A stretch of DNA of 64,000 nucleotides from Nocardioides sp. W7 (GTDB taxonomy: Bacteria > Actinomycetota > Actinomycetes > Propionibacteriales > Nocardioidaceae), in NCBI RefSeq assembly GCF_022919075.1, contig NZ_CP095078.1, positions 4,402,001 to 4,466,000 of the forward strand, read 5' to 3'. The notes beneath the pieces are model-generated. The model made no database searches. It worked only from the letters and a program-made list of their open reading frames with translations, and was not told the origin of the DNA. The position numbers and the translations under genes are program-made. Position 1 is the first letter of the stretch. The number at the start of each line of letters is the position of its first letter. Below, piece after piece: positions 41,442 through 49,397 of the stretch.

Positions 41442-42320
41442 TCAGGTGCGGAAGGGACCGTCGCGCCAGGCGAGCGCCTCGCGCAGCCCCTGGGAGCCGG
41501 AGATCTTCCCGAACTCGACGCTGGCCGGGGTCACGTGGAAGAGGGCGTCGAACTCCGCGCCCTCCAGGGCGCCGAGCCGCATCCCCATGATCTCGCCCCA
41601 CCGGTTGATGACGCTCTTGTGCAGCGTCAGGGCGTCGAGCGGGACCAGCGCCATCCGCTGGCACAGCGCCATCGTGGCGTCCCCCAGCTCGGCGGCGGGG
41701 AAGACCTTGTTGACGATCCCGAGCCGCTGGGCCTCGACGCCGTCGACGGTGTCGCCGGTGAAGAAGAGCTCCTTGGCGCGGGCCAGGCCGATCTTCTGCG
41801 GGAGCAGGCCCAGGGTCGGCGGGATGCCGAGGCCGCGGCCGGCCGGGTGGCCGAACTTCGCGTCCTCGGCGGCGTACACGACGTCGGTGGCTCCGATCAG
41901 GTCCAGCCCTCCGGCCAGGCAGTGGCCGTGCACCTGGGAGACGATCGGCTTGCGGTAGCTCATCATCGCCAGCCACCGCTCGATCCCCTCGCGGACCCGC
42001 TCGCGGTCGAGCACCGCGGAGGACTCGCCCAGCTCGACCATCGGGCGGGAGCCGGGCTCGGGCGTCTCGACCTGCTCGCCCGAGGAGGGGGCCATCTTGT
42101 AGATCGACGACCCGCTGCCCATGTCGTAACCGGAGCAGAACCCGCGCCCGGCGCCGCGGATCCGGATCACCCGGACCGAGTCGCCCGGCTTCAGCTCCGC
42201 CAGCGCCGCCTCCAGGTCGTCGCGCAGCTGCGGGCTCAGGGCGTTGATCCGGTCGGGCCGGTTGAGGGTGATGGTGGCGACGGCACCCTCGGTCTCGACC
42301 TCCACGGTCTCGTAGGTCAT
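41442..42320 (-). CDS. crotonase-superfamily protein with altered active site
   Basis: A 292-aa enoyl-CoA hydratase/isomerase-fold protein. The oxyanion-hole regions are recognisable (GAGRGFCSGYDM; HGHCLAGGLDL), but the second catalytic glutamate position (FGxPE in hydratases) reads FGHPAGRGLG, with Ala. An insert of about 30 residues near 75-105 lengthens the protein. A hydratase of the standard two-Glu mechanism is therefore unlikely; isomerase, hydrolase or dehalogenase-type chemistry is possible. It lies between a luciferase-like gene and an acyl-CoA dehydrogenase on the minus strand. Confidence 0.82.
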   Translation of the reverse strand: MTYETVEVETEGAVATITLNRPDRINALSPQLRDDLEAALAELKPGDSVRVIRIRGAGRGFCSGYDMGSGSSIYKMAPSSGEQVETPEPGSRPMVELGESSAVLDRERVREGIERWLAMMSYRKPIVSQVHGHCLAGGLDLIGATDVVYAAEDAKFGHPAGRGLGIPPTLGLLPQKIGLARAKELFFTGDTVDGVEAQRLGIVNKVFPAAELGDATMALCQRMALVPLDALTLHKSVINRWGEIMGMRLGALEGAEFDALFHVTPASVEFGKISGSQGLREALAWRDGPFRT

Positions 42321-42375
42321 CGCGTCGTCCTCTCGTCGTGCCGGTCGGTCCGGTCCGGGACCGCCAGGTCGCGAC

Positions 42376-43500
42376 TCATGCGGTCTGCTCGGCGAGACGT
42401 CGTCCGATGCGGCGCAGCTGCTGGTTCCCGGATCCGAGGGTGAACTCCACCCACTTGGCCATCCGGTAGCAGCGGTGCAGCTCGTAGTCGAGGTCGATCC
42501 CCATCCCGCCGTGGACGTGCTGGGCGGTGTGCACCACCCGGTGGCCTGCGTCCCCGGCCCAGAACTTCGCCACTTGCACGGCGTCGTGGGCGTCCAGGTC
42601 GGCGTCGAGCCGCCAGGCCGCCTGCAGGGAGGTCAGCCGCATGGCCTCGACGTCGATGTAGGCGTCGGCGAGCCGCTGCCGGACCGCCTGGAAGGTGGCG
42701 AGCGGCTGGCCGAACTGCTCGCGCCCCGAGGTGTACGACGCGGCGAGCCGCAGCGCGCGGCCGGCGACCCCGGCGGCGATCGCGGTGAGCGCGGCGGAGG
42801 CGTGCAGCACCACGTCCTCGAGCGGGGAGTCGTCGCCGACCGCGCCGAGCACGTCCTCGGCGCCGACGCGCACCCCCTCCAAGGTCATCCGGCTGGCGGG
42901 GCGACCGGCGACGGTCTCCTGGTCCTCCAGAGTCACGCCGTGGGCCGTGGGGTCCACGAGCAGGACCGCGGTGCCGGGCCGGTCGGCGAGCCGGGCGGTG
43001 ACCAGCACCCGGGTCGCCTCGGAGGCGAGAGTGACCTGGGTCTTGGTGCCGGTGACCTCCCAGCCGCCGCCGACCGGGGTGGCGGTGGTCGCGGGTCGCA
43101 GAGGGTCGCTGGAGCCGGGCTCGAGCAGCGCGCCCGTCAGGTGGCTGTTACCGGCGACGAGCCCCGCGAGGAGCCGCTGCTGCTGGTCGGGGCTGCCGTG
43201 CCGGACCAGGGGCAGGGCGCCGAGGACGACGTCCTCCCACAGGGGCACCTGCGCCACGTTCGCGCCGACCGCGAGCAGCACGTGGTGCAGGTCGAGGTAG
43301 CCGAGCCCGGCACCGCCCAGCGCCTCGGGAACGACCGCGCCGACGAGTCCCGCGTCGGCCAGGCGGCCATGGGTCTCCAGGTCCCACCACCGGCCGTCGC
43401 GGGCCAAGGCGCCGAGGTGGTCGGGGGTGGACAGGTCGTCGAGGATCTCGGTCGCCAGGTCGCGCAGCGCCTCGGCGTCGGGGCTCAGGGTGAAGTCCAT
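42376..43500 (-). CDS. acyl-CoA dehydrogenase, small or inactive partner type
   Basis: A 374-aa acyl-CoA dehydrogenase-fold protein. The N-terminal (LSPDAEALRDLATEIL) and C-terminal (REQFGQPLATFQAVRQRLAD; QHVHGGMGID) blocks are present. The middle flavin-binding stretch is weak (LLEPGSSDPLRP), and the C-terminus reads LGSGNQQLRR with no EGT motif. Such partners form heterotetramers with a second dehydrogenase (ChsE4-ChsE5 type). The ATG at 43500 has an AAGGAG site and lies 23 nt after the companion gene at 43524. Confidence 0.85.
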   Translation of the reverse strand: MDFTLSPDAEALRDLATEILDDLSTPDHLGALARDGRWWDLETHGRLADAGLVGAVVPEALGGAGLGYLDLHHVLLAVGANVAQVPLWEDVVLGALPLVRHGSPDQQQRLLAGLVAGNSHLTGALLEPGSSDPLRPATTATPVGGGWEVTGTKTQVTLASEATRVLVTARLADRPGTAVLLVDPTAHGVTLEDQETVAGRPASRMTLEGVRVGAEDVLGAVGDDSPLEDVVLHASAALTAIAAGVAGRALRLAASYTSGREQFGQPLATFQAVRQRLADAYIDVEAMRLTSLQAAWRLDADLDAHDAVQVAKFWAGDAGHRVVHTAQHVHGGMGIDLDYELHRCYRMAKWVEFTLGSGNQQLRRIGRRLAEQTA

Positions 43501-43523
43501 CGGTGTCTCCTTCTGCTCCGCGC

Positions 43524-44702
43524 TCAGCGTCGCTGCTTGGGCAGGGACAGGCCGGTGCGCGCGATGATCTCCCGCTGCACCTCGTTGGTACCGCCGCCGA
43601 AGGTCATCAGCACGGCCCAGCGCATCGCCGACTCCAGGGACTCGCGGAGCTCCGCGCCCGGCGACCCGTTGACCAGCAGGGAGTCGGACTCCATGACCTC
43701 CATGAGGAGCCGGAACGCCTCGACGTAGAACTCGGTGCCGAAGACCTTCACCGCGCTGGCGTCGGCGGGCCGCACCTCGTGGCCGTCGGTCTCCCAGGCG
43801 ACCTTCCAGTTCATCAGCTGGAGGAACTCCAGCTTGGCGTGGACCCGGGCCAGGTTGAGCTGCACCCACTCCTCGTCGAGGAGACGGCGCCCGTCGTCGG
43901 TCCTGACCCCGGCCGCCCACTCACGGACTGCCTCGAGCTTGCGGGAGACCGCACCGACCGGGGAGATCGCCACCCGCTCGGCATTGAGCTGGGAGGTCAT
44001 CAGCCGCCAGCCCTCGTTCTCCTCCCCCACGCGGTTGCTCACCGGGACGCGGACGTCCTGGTAGTAGCCGGCGCTGGTGAAGCCGCCGCGCAGGGTGTGG
44101 ATGGGCGTCCAGCTGAAGCCCGGGTTGTCGGTCGGCACGATGATGATCGAGATGCCGGAGTGCTTGGGGGCGTCGGGATCGGTGCGGGTGGCGAGCCACA
44201 CGTAGTCGGCGTGGTGGATCAGGGACGTCCACATCTTCTGGCCGTTGATCACATACTCGTCGGCGTCGCGCACGGCCCTGGTCTTGAGCGACGCCAGGTC
44301 GCTGCCGGCGCCGGGCTCGGAGTAGCCGACGGAGAAGTGGATCTCGCCGGAGGCGATCCTGGGCAGGAAGAACGTCCTCTGGTCGTCGCTCCCGAACGCC
44401 ATCAGGGTGGGGCCGACCGTGTTGAGCGTCAGCCACGGCATCGGGACGCCGAGGTGCTGGGTCTCCTCGAAGAAGATGTAGCTCTCCACCTGGGACAGTC
44501 CGCGGCCGCCGTACTGCTCCGGCCAGGAGACGGTGAGCCACCCGTCCTGCCCGATGCGCCGGATGACCTCGCGGTAGGCAGGGTCCTCGGCGTCCTCGTA
44601 GTTGTCGAAGGCGGCCCGGACCTCGGGCGTGATCAGCCGGCGGAAGTAGTCCCGGATCTCCCGGCGGAACTCCTCCTGCTCGCGCGTATAGGAGATGTAC
44701 AC
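43524..44702 (-). CDS. acyl-CoA dehydrogenase, flavin-binding partner
   Basis: A 392-aa acyl-CoA dehydrogenase with intact flavin/substrate motifs: YSEPGAGSDLASLKTRA and NGQKMWTSLIHHADYVWLA near 120-165. The C-terminus FGGGTNEVQR has Gly at the usual catalytic Glu position, as in steroid-degrading relatives that use another glutamate. I chose the GTG at 44702 because an AAGGACC site precedes it; another GTG at 44726 would be almost leaderless behind the promoter-like element at 44736. It likely pairs with the 374-aa protein immediately downstream. Confidence 0.88.
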   Translation of the reverse strand: MYISYTREQEEFRREIRDYFRRLITPEVRAAFDNYEDAEDPAYREVIRRIGQDGWLTVSWPEQYGGRGLSQVESYIFFEETQHLGVPMPWLTLNTVGPTLMAFGSDDQRTFFLPRIASGEIHFSVGYSEPGAGSDLASLKTRAVRDADEYVINGQKMWTSLIHHADYVWLATRTDPDAPKHSGISIIIVPTDNPGFSWTPIHTLRGGFTSAGYYQDVRVPVSNRVGEENEGWRLMTSQLNAERVAISPVGAVSRKLEAVREWAAGVRTDDGRRLLDEEWVQLNLARVHAKLEFLQLMNWKVAWETDGHEVRPADASAVKVFGTEFYVEAFRLLMEVMESDSLLVNGSPGAELRESLESAMRWAVLMTFGGGTNEVQREIIARTGLSLPKQRR

Positions 44703-44735
44703 CCTGGTCCTTACTGTCCTCGGCACTATTGATGC

Positions 44736-44744
44736 TAATCATTA
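44736..44744. promoter_or_regulatory. TnATnATnA dyad upstream of the acyl-CoA dehydrogenase pair
   Basis: TAATCATTA lies in the 60-bp gap before the 44702 start. Read on the minus strand it is TAATGATTAGCATC, sharing the AGCA extension with the copies at 13361 and 55169. Confidence 0.45.
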
Positions 44745-44762
44745 TCTATCTTTGGCGCCCGG

Positions 44763-45818
44763 TCAACGGGCCCGCACCCGCGGGATGACCTCCTCGGCGA
44801 AGACGCGCATCGCCTCACGCTGCACCGCGGGCTCCATCCCGGGCCAGTAGAGCCGCGGGATGAAGGTGAACCGGAGGTCGCCGGCCGCCTCGTGGTAGGC
44901 GCGGACCGCCGACGCCACCTCGTCGGGAGTGCCGACCAGGGCGCCGGCCCGGAGCCGGTCCCGAACCTCCTCGGTCAGCGACGGAGGAAGCCCGGGGCCG
45001 CCGCTCCGCCCGCCGAACGGCTCGCCGGTCATGTCCCGGTACTTCCACTCCGAGTAGTGCAGGTGCGGCTCCAGCACGGGCCACGCGTCACCGTCGGTCC
45101 AGGCCAGCACGGGACAGTGGACCCCCACGCTGACCTCGTCCAGGTCCCGGCCCCGGACCCTCACCTCCTCGGTGAACATCGCGACCTGGACTGCGAGCTC
45201 GTCGGGCGTCACTCGGGCGGCCAGCAGCCCGTCCGCGGCACGCGCCGTACGCCTGATCCCCGCGCGGGTGCGCGCACCGATCCACACCTCGGGCCCGCCG
45301 GACCGGAAGGGCTTGGGGGTGACCCGCACGGGTACCGACGCCGGACCTGTCTGCACGGTGCCGTCGCCCCAGGCGTCCCTGAGGGTGGACAGCACGTGAT
45401 CCATCGTCGCGCCGAGACCCTCCTTAGACCGGCCCAGGCCGGCGAACTCCTCGTCACGGTAACCGGCCCCGACCCCCAGGAGGAGGCGCCCGCGGGAGAG
45501 CAGGTCCACGGTCGCGGCGTCCTCGGCGAGCCGGACCGGGTCGTGCAGCGGCGCGACCAGGATCCCGGTGGCGATCCGCAGGGTGCTGGTCCGCGCCGCG
45601 ATCGCCGCAGCCACCGTCAGCAGGCTCGGCATGTAGCCGTCGTCGACGAAGTGGTGCTCCGAGAGCCAGGCCGAGTCGAACCCCAGCTCCTCGGCGTGCA
45701 CGCAGAGGTCGAGCACGTCGGCGTAGAGGTCCGCGTCCGACCGCTGGTCCCGGGGATCGCGCTGCGCGGTGACCATCCCGAACCCGAAGGAGATCTCCTG
45801 GGTCTGCGTGCTGCTCAT
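44763..45818 (-). CDS. luciferase-like (LLM) flavin-dependent oxidoreductase, copy 2
   Basis: A 351-aa LLM-class protein. AEELGFDSAWLSEHHFVDDGYMPSLL near 42-67, LRIATGILVAPLHDPVRLAEDAATVDLLSRGRLLLGVGAGY near 80-120 and GGPEVWIGA near 172-180 are characteristic. It is more distant from the copy at 40354 than a recent duplicate would be. The ATG overlaps the crotonase stop (ATGA). It ends the ligase-racemase-crotonase operon that begins at 49274 and may oxidise an acyl-CoA-derived intermediate or an enone ring. Confidence 0.87.
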   Translation of the reverse strand: MSSTQTQEISFGFGMVTAQRDPRDQRSDADLYADVLDLCVHAEELGFDSAWLSEHHFVDDGYMPSLLTVAAAIAARTSTLRIATGILVAPLHDPVRLAEDAATVDLLSRGRLLLGVGAGYRDEEFAGLGRSKEGLGATMDHVLSTLRDAWGDGTVQTGPASVPVRVTPKPFRSGGPEVWIGARTRAGIRRTARAADGLLAARVTPDELAVQVAMFTEEVRVRGRDLDEVSVGVHCPVLAWTDGDAWPVLEPHLHYSEWKYRDMTGEPFGGRSGGPGLPPSLTEEVRDRLRAGALVGTPDEVASAVRAYHEAAGDLRFTFIPRLYWPGMEPAVQREAMRVFAEEVIPRVRAR

Positions 45819-46675
45819 GCTCGTTCCTCCTGATCGGTGGCGGTGCCTCGTGTGTCGGACCCGGGGTCGGTCCAGACCGGGGCCCGCCGCTCGGCGCGGG
45901 CGGCGGTCGCCTCGGCCACGTCGGGGGCGCTCCACATCTCGTCGATCGCGGCCCACGCCTCGGGAAGAAGGTCCTCCACCTGTGACCGGGTACGCCGTCG
46001 CAACAGGGCGAGCGTGCGGCGTACGGCGGTCGGCGACTGCGCGGCGATCATCCGCGCCAGCTCGTGGGTCCGCGCCTGAAGAGACGCGGCGGGCAGCACC
46101 TCGCTGACCAGGCCCACAGCCAGGGCCTGGCGGGCCTCCATCCGGTAGGTGGCGCCCGCGAGCACCAACGGCGCGACCGCCGCCGAGCTGGCGCGGGCCG
46201 CGAGCTCCACCGCACAGGGACCGCTGGTCAGGCCCAGGGAGACGTGCGGGTCGGAGAACCAGGCGTCGTCGGCTGCCAGCACGATGTCGGCGTCCGCCAC
46301 GAAGCGCAGAGCCCCACCCAGGCAGAGCCCGTTCACGGCGACCAGGACTGGGACCTCGAGCACCGGGCTCGGCAGGTAATCCTCGCGGGGGGCGCCGGGA
46401 TCGCGGTCGGCAGCCGCTGCCAGCTCCGTGAAGTCGGCTCCGGCGGAGAAGGCGCGACCTGTCCCGGTGACGGCGACCACCCGCACCGAGGTGTCGGCCG
46501 CCAGCAGCGACCAGAGAACGGTCAGCTCGGCCCGCATCGTGCCGTCGAGGGCGTTGAGCCGGTCGGCCCGCGAGAGCCGCACGTCGGCCACCCCGTCGGC
46601 GACCGCGACCTCGAGGGTCTCCCACGTGGCGGGCCACGTGGTCCGGTCGGCCGTCGTCCCGGACCCCTGGGTCAC
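45815..46675 (-). CDS. enoyl-CoA hydratase/isomerase-family protein
   Basis: A 286-aa crotonase-fold protein. The oxyanion loops are TGTGRAFSAGADF and VNGLCLGGALRF, followed by WFSDPHVSLGLTSG. Both usual catalytic glutamates are replaced (Arg in GGALRF, His in DPHVSLGL), so classical hydration is doubtful. I chose the GTG at 46675, which overlaps the racemase stop (GTGA); an open frame upstream is a shadow. The neighbours (alpha-methylacyl-CoA racemase and acyl-CoA ligase) place it in branched acyl-CoA metabolism. Confidence 0.83.
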   Translation of the reverse strand: MTQGSGTTADRTTWPATWETLEVAVADGVADVRLSRADRLNALDGTMRAELTVLWSLLAADTSVRVVAVTGTGRAFSAGADFTELAAAADRDPGAPREDYLPSPVLEVPVLVAVNGLCLGGALRFVADADIVLAADDAWFSDPHVSLGLTSGPCAVELAARASSAAVAPLVLAGATYRMEARQALAVGLVSEVLPAASLQARTHELARMIAAQSPTAVRRTLALLRRRTRSQVEDLLPEAWAAIDEMWSAPDVAEATAARAERRAPVWTDPGSDTRGTATDQEERA

Positions 46676-47796
46676 GTCCACCACGACTCCTCGTAGACCT
46701 GCGCGTTGTCCTGCCCGGTCGACCGGGGCGGTCGCGGGGTGGCCGAGGGGGTCCGCGAGAAGCGCGGGGCTGGTGCGGCCTGCAGCACCCCGTCGACCTC
46801 GACGAGCGTGCCCCGACCGACCAGGTGCGGGTGACTTTCGGCCTCGTCGAAACCCAGCACCGGTGCGACGCAGGCGTCGGTCCCGTCGAAGACGGCCAGC
46901 CACTCCGCGCGCGGACGGGAGGCGAAGAGGTCGGCGAACCGTGCCTTCGTCGCCGGCCAGCCGCCGCGGTCGTACTGCGCAGGCAGCTCGCCCGGCGGAA
47001 CCCCGAGCCCCCGCAGGAGGGCGGCGTAGAACGGCGGCTCGAGGGCCGCGACGGTGACGTCGAGCCCGTCGCGGCAGCGGTAGACGTCGTAGAAGGGCGC
47101 ACCGCCGTCGACCACGTTGCTGGCGGGGGTCTCGCGCCACTCGCCTCGGCCGCGCAGGCTCCAGAACGCCTGGACCAGCAGGGAGGCCCCGTCGACCATC
47201 GCCGCGTCGACCACCTGTCCGCGGCCCGAGCGCTCGCGCTCCCACAGGGCCGCGAGCACCCCGACGAGCAGCAGCATGGACCCGCCGCCGTAGTCGCCGA
47301 CCAGGTTGAGCGGCACGGTCGGCGGCTGTCCCGGACGCGCGATCGACGCGAGCGCCCCGGTGATGCCGATGTAGTTCAGATCGTGCCCGACCGCGTTCGC
47401 CGACGGACCGTCCTGCCCCCAGCCGGTCATCCGGCCGTAGACGAGACGCGGGTTGCCGGCCAGCATCTCCTCGGGCCCGAGGCCGAGCCGCTCGGTGACC
47501 CCGGGGCGGAACCCCTCCAGCAGGACGTCGGCCCTGCCCACGAGGTCCTGCACTCGCGCCAGGTCATCCGCGTCCTTGAGGTCGGCGGTCACCGAGCGGC
47601 GGTTCCGCAGCAGCTGGTCCACGCGCCCCCGGGCGGCGCCCGCCTCGTCGGTGGGCCGGTCCACCCGGACCACCTCGGCACCGAGGTCGGCGAGCACCAT
47701 CGCGGCGTGCGGGCCGGGTCCGATCCCGCCCAGCTCCACCACCCGGAGCCCGACGAGGGGGCCCTGGCCGCTCGGCTCCTCGCCCGGGGACGTCAT
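46672..47796 (-). CDS. mcr: alpha-methylacyl-CoA racemase (CaiB/BaiF family)
   Basis: A 374-aa family III CoA-transferase-fold enzyme with the racemase signature GHDLNYIGITGAL (His138-Asp139) and NLVGDYGGG (Asp168). These correspond to the catalytic His126 and Asp156 of the mycobacterial racemase. It interconverts (2R)- and (2S)-2-methylacyl-CoA so that the S-specific acyl-CoA dehydrogenase can act. This is direct evidence that the island degrades a methyl-branched chain or ring substituent. It is coupled to both neighbours by overlapping start and stop codons. Confidence 0.9.
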   Translation of the reverse strand: MTSPGEEPSGQGPLVGLRVVELGGIGPGPHAAMVLADLGAEVVRVDRPTDEAGAARGRVDQLLRNRRSVTADLKDADDLARVQDLVGRADVLLEGFRPGVTERLGLGPEEMLAGNPRLVYGRMTGWGQDGPSANAVGHDLNYIGITGALASIARPGQPPTVPLNLVGDYGGGSMLLLVGVLAALWERERSGRGQVVDAAMVDGASLLVQAFWSLRGRGEWRETPASNVVDGGAPFYDVYRCRDGLDVTVAALEPPFYAALLRGLGVPPGELPAQYDRGGWPATKARFADLFASRPRAEWLAVFDGTDACVAPVLGFDEAESHPHLVGRGTLVEVDGVLQAAPAPRFSRTPSATPRPPRSTGQDNAQVYEESWWT

Positions 47797-49274
47797 GCGA
47801 CCGAGCCGAGCCGCTTGGCGGCCTCACGCTTGATGATCTTGCCCGAGGCGGTGCGGGTGAGGCTCTCCTGGCTCAGCACCACTCGCTTGGGGCACTTGTA
47901 GTCCGCGAGCCGCTCCCGGCAGAAGGCGATCAGCCCCGCCTCGTCCACGGGCGCGCCCGACTCGGCGACGACCACCGCCACCACCTCCTCGCCCCACTTC
48001 TCCGAGGGCGAGCCCATCACGGCGGCCTCCAGGACCCCCTCGGCCGCGATCAGCACGTGCTCGACCTCCGCGGGGTAGACGTTGAGCCCGCCGGTGACGA
48101 TCAGCTCCTTGGAACGACCGGTGATGGCGAAGAGGCCCTCGTCGTCCACCGTCCCGAGGTCCCCGGTCCACAGCCAGCCGTCGCGGATCGCGGCTGCCGT
48201 CGCCTCCGGCTCGTTCCAGTAGCCGCGCATCAGCTGGCGCCCACGCAGCAGGATCTCCCCGACCTCGCCCGATCGTCGCTCCTCCCCCGTCTCCGGGTCG
48301 ACCACCTTGGCCTCGAGGTAGAAGGACGGCCGACCGGCCTTGCCGAACCTGTGCGACTCGCGGGGCGGCAGGGTGAGCCCCGTGCCGCCCGACTCGCTGA
48401 GCCCGTACCCCTGGGTCAGGGCGATGTCCCGAGCCGCGTAGGCCTCCATCAGGGCTGCGGGGACCGGGGCGCCACCGGTCCGCGCCAGCCGCAGGGAGGA
48501 GAGGTCCGACGCGGCCCAGTCGGGATGGTCCGCAAGACGCTGGCACATGGTCGGAACGCCGTGGAAGAGGGTGGCCCGACGAGAGGCGATCAGCTCCAGG
48601 AGGTGACCGGGCTCCGCCGATTCGGCCAGAACCAGCTCGGCGCCGGAGTGGGCCAGGCTGCTGGCCACGTTCATCCCGCCCGTATAGCAGAGCGGCAGGG
48701 GGGTGACCAGCCGGTCCTCGTTGGTGTAGGCGTGGATCAGGATCGCGTCCATCGATCCCCACATGAACGCCTCGTGCGCGTGCAGCACGGCGCGGGGGGT
48801 GCCCGTGGTGCCCGAGGTGAAGAGCAGGAAGCCGTCGTCGCCCCATCGCGCAGCAGGCTCGCTGCGCGGCGCACTGCCGTCGTCGACCGGCCACTCCTCC
48901 TTGCGCAGCAGGGGCAGGTCCAGCCCGGACCGCTCGACGAGCGAGTCGAAGTGCGCCTCGGTCACCAGGAGGCTCATGCCCACGTGTTCGGCGGCGAAGG
49001 CCAGCTCGGGCGGGGCGTAGCGCACGTTGACCGGGACGAAGACCGCGCCGGCCCGCGAGACGGCGTGCAACGTCTCGAGGAACTCGACGCAGTTGTTCAT
49101 GAGGCACCCGACCCGGTCCCCGGGCCCCACCCCCAGGTCCCGCAGCCGGTGCGCGAGCACGTCGACGCGCCGGTCCAGTCCGCCCCAGGTGACCCGCTCG
49201 TCGCGGTGGGAGACCGCCATGCCCTGCGCGTTGATGGTGGCCCACTTCCGAACCCAGGAGTCCACACCCTCCAC
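47793..49274 (-). CDS. AMP-dependent acyl-CoA ligase, copy B (FadD-like)
   Basis: A 493-aa adenylating ligase. Core motifs are LLFTSGTTGTPRA near 150-162, GYGLSESGGTGLT near 290-302, WTGDLGTVDDEG near 370 and the hinge GRSKELIVTGGLNVYP near 388-403. The catalytic lysine lies in TASGKIIKRE near the C-terminus. The GTG at 49274 is preceded by GGAGG at 6 nt. It belongs to a different branch from the ligases at 11619 and 49398. First in an operon with alpha-methylacyl-CoA racemase, it probably activates a 2-methyl-branched acid. Confidence 0.92.
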   Translation of the reverse strand: MEGVDSWVRKWATINAQGMAVSHRDERVTWGGLDRRVDVLAHRLRDLGVGPGDRVGCLMNNCVEFLETLHAVSRAGAVFVPVNVRYAPPELAFAAEHVGMSLLVTEAHFDSLVERSGLDLPLLRKEEWPVDDGSAPRSEPAARWGDDGFLLFTSGTTGTPRAVLHAHEAFMWGSMDAILIHAYTNEDRLVTPLPLCYTGGMNVASSLAHSGAELVLAESAEPGHLLELIASRRATLFHGVPTMCQRLADHPDWAASDLSSLRLARTGGAPVPAALMEAYAARDIALTQGYGLSESGGTGLTLPPRESHRFGKAGRPSFYLEAKVVDPETGEERRSGEVGEILLRGRQLMRGYWNEPEATAAAIRDGWLWTGDLGTVDDEGLFAITGRSKELIVTGGLNVYPAEVEHVLIAAEGVLEAAVMGSPSEKWGEEVVAVVVAESGAPVDEAGLIAFCRERLADYKCPKRVVLSQESLTRTASGKIIKREAAKRLGSVA

Positions 49275-49332
49275 GACGTACCTCCACTGCTCGACGACGT
49301 TCCGCTCGACAACCTAGCCCAATCGATCCTAT

Positions 49333-49341
49333 TCATAATCA
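49333..49341. promoter_or_regulatory. TnATnATnA dyad between two divergent ligase operons
   Basis: TCATAATCA followed by GTGATTTTGG lies in the 123-bp gap between the ligases starting at 49274 and 49398. One site could serve both directions. Confidence 0.4.
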
Positions 49342-49397
49342 GTGATTTTGGCTATGGTGAGCGCGCTGACATCCCGAGCGACCAGGAGGCATCACGC

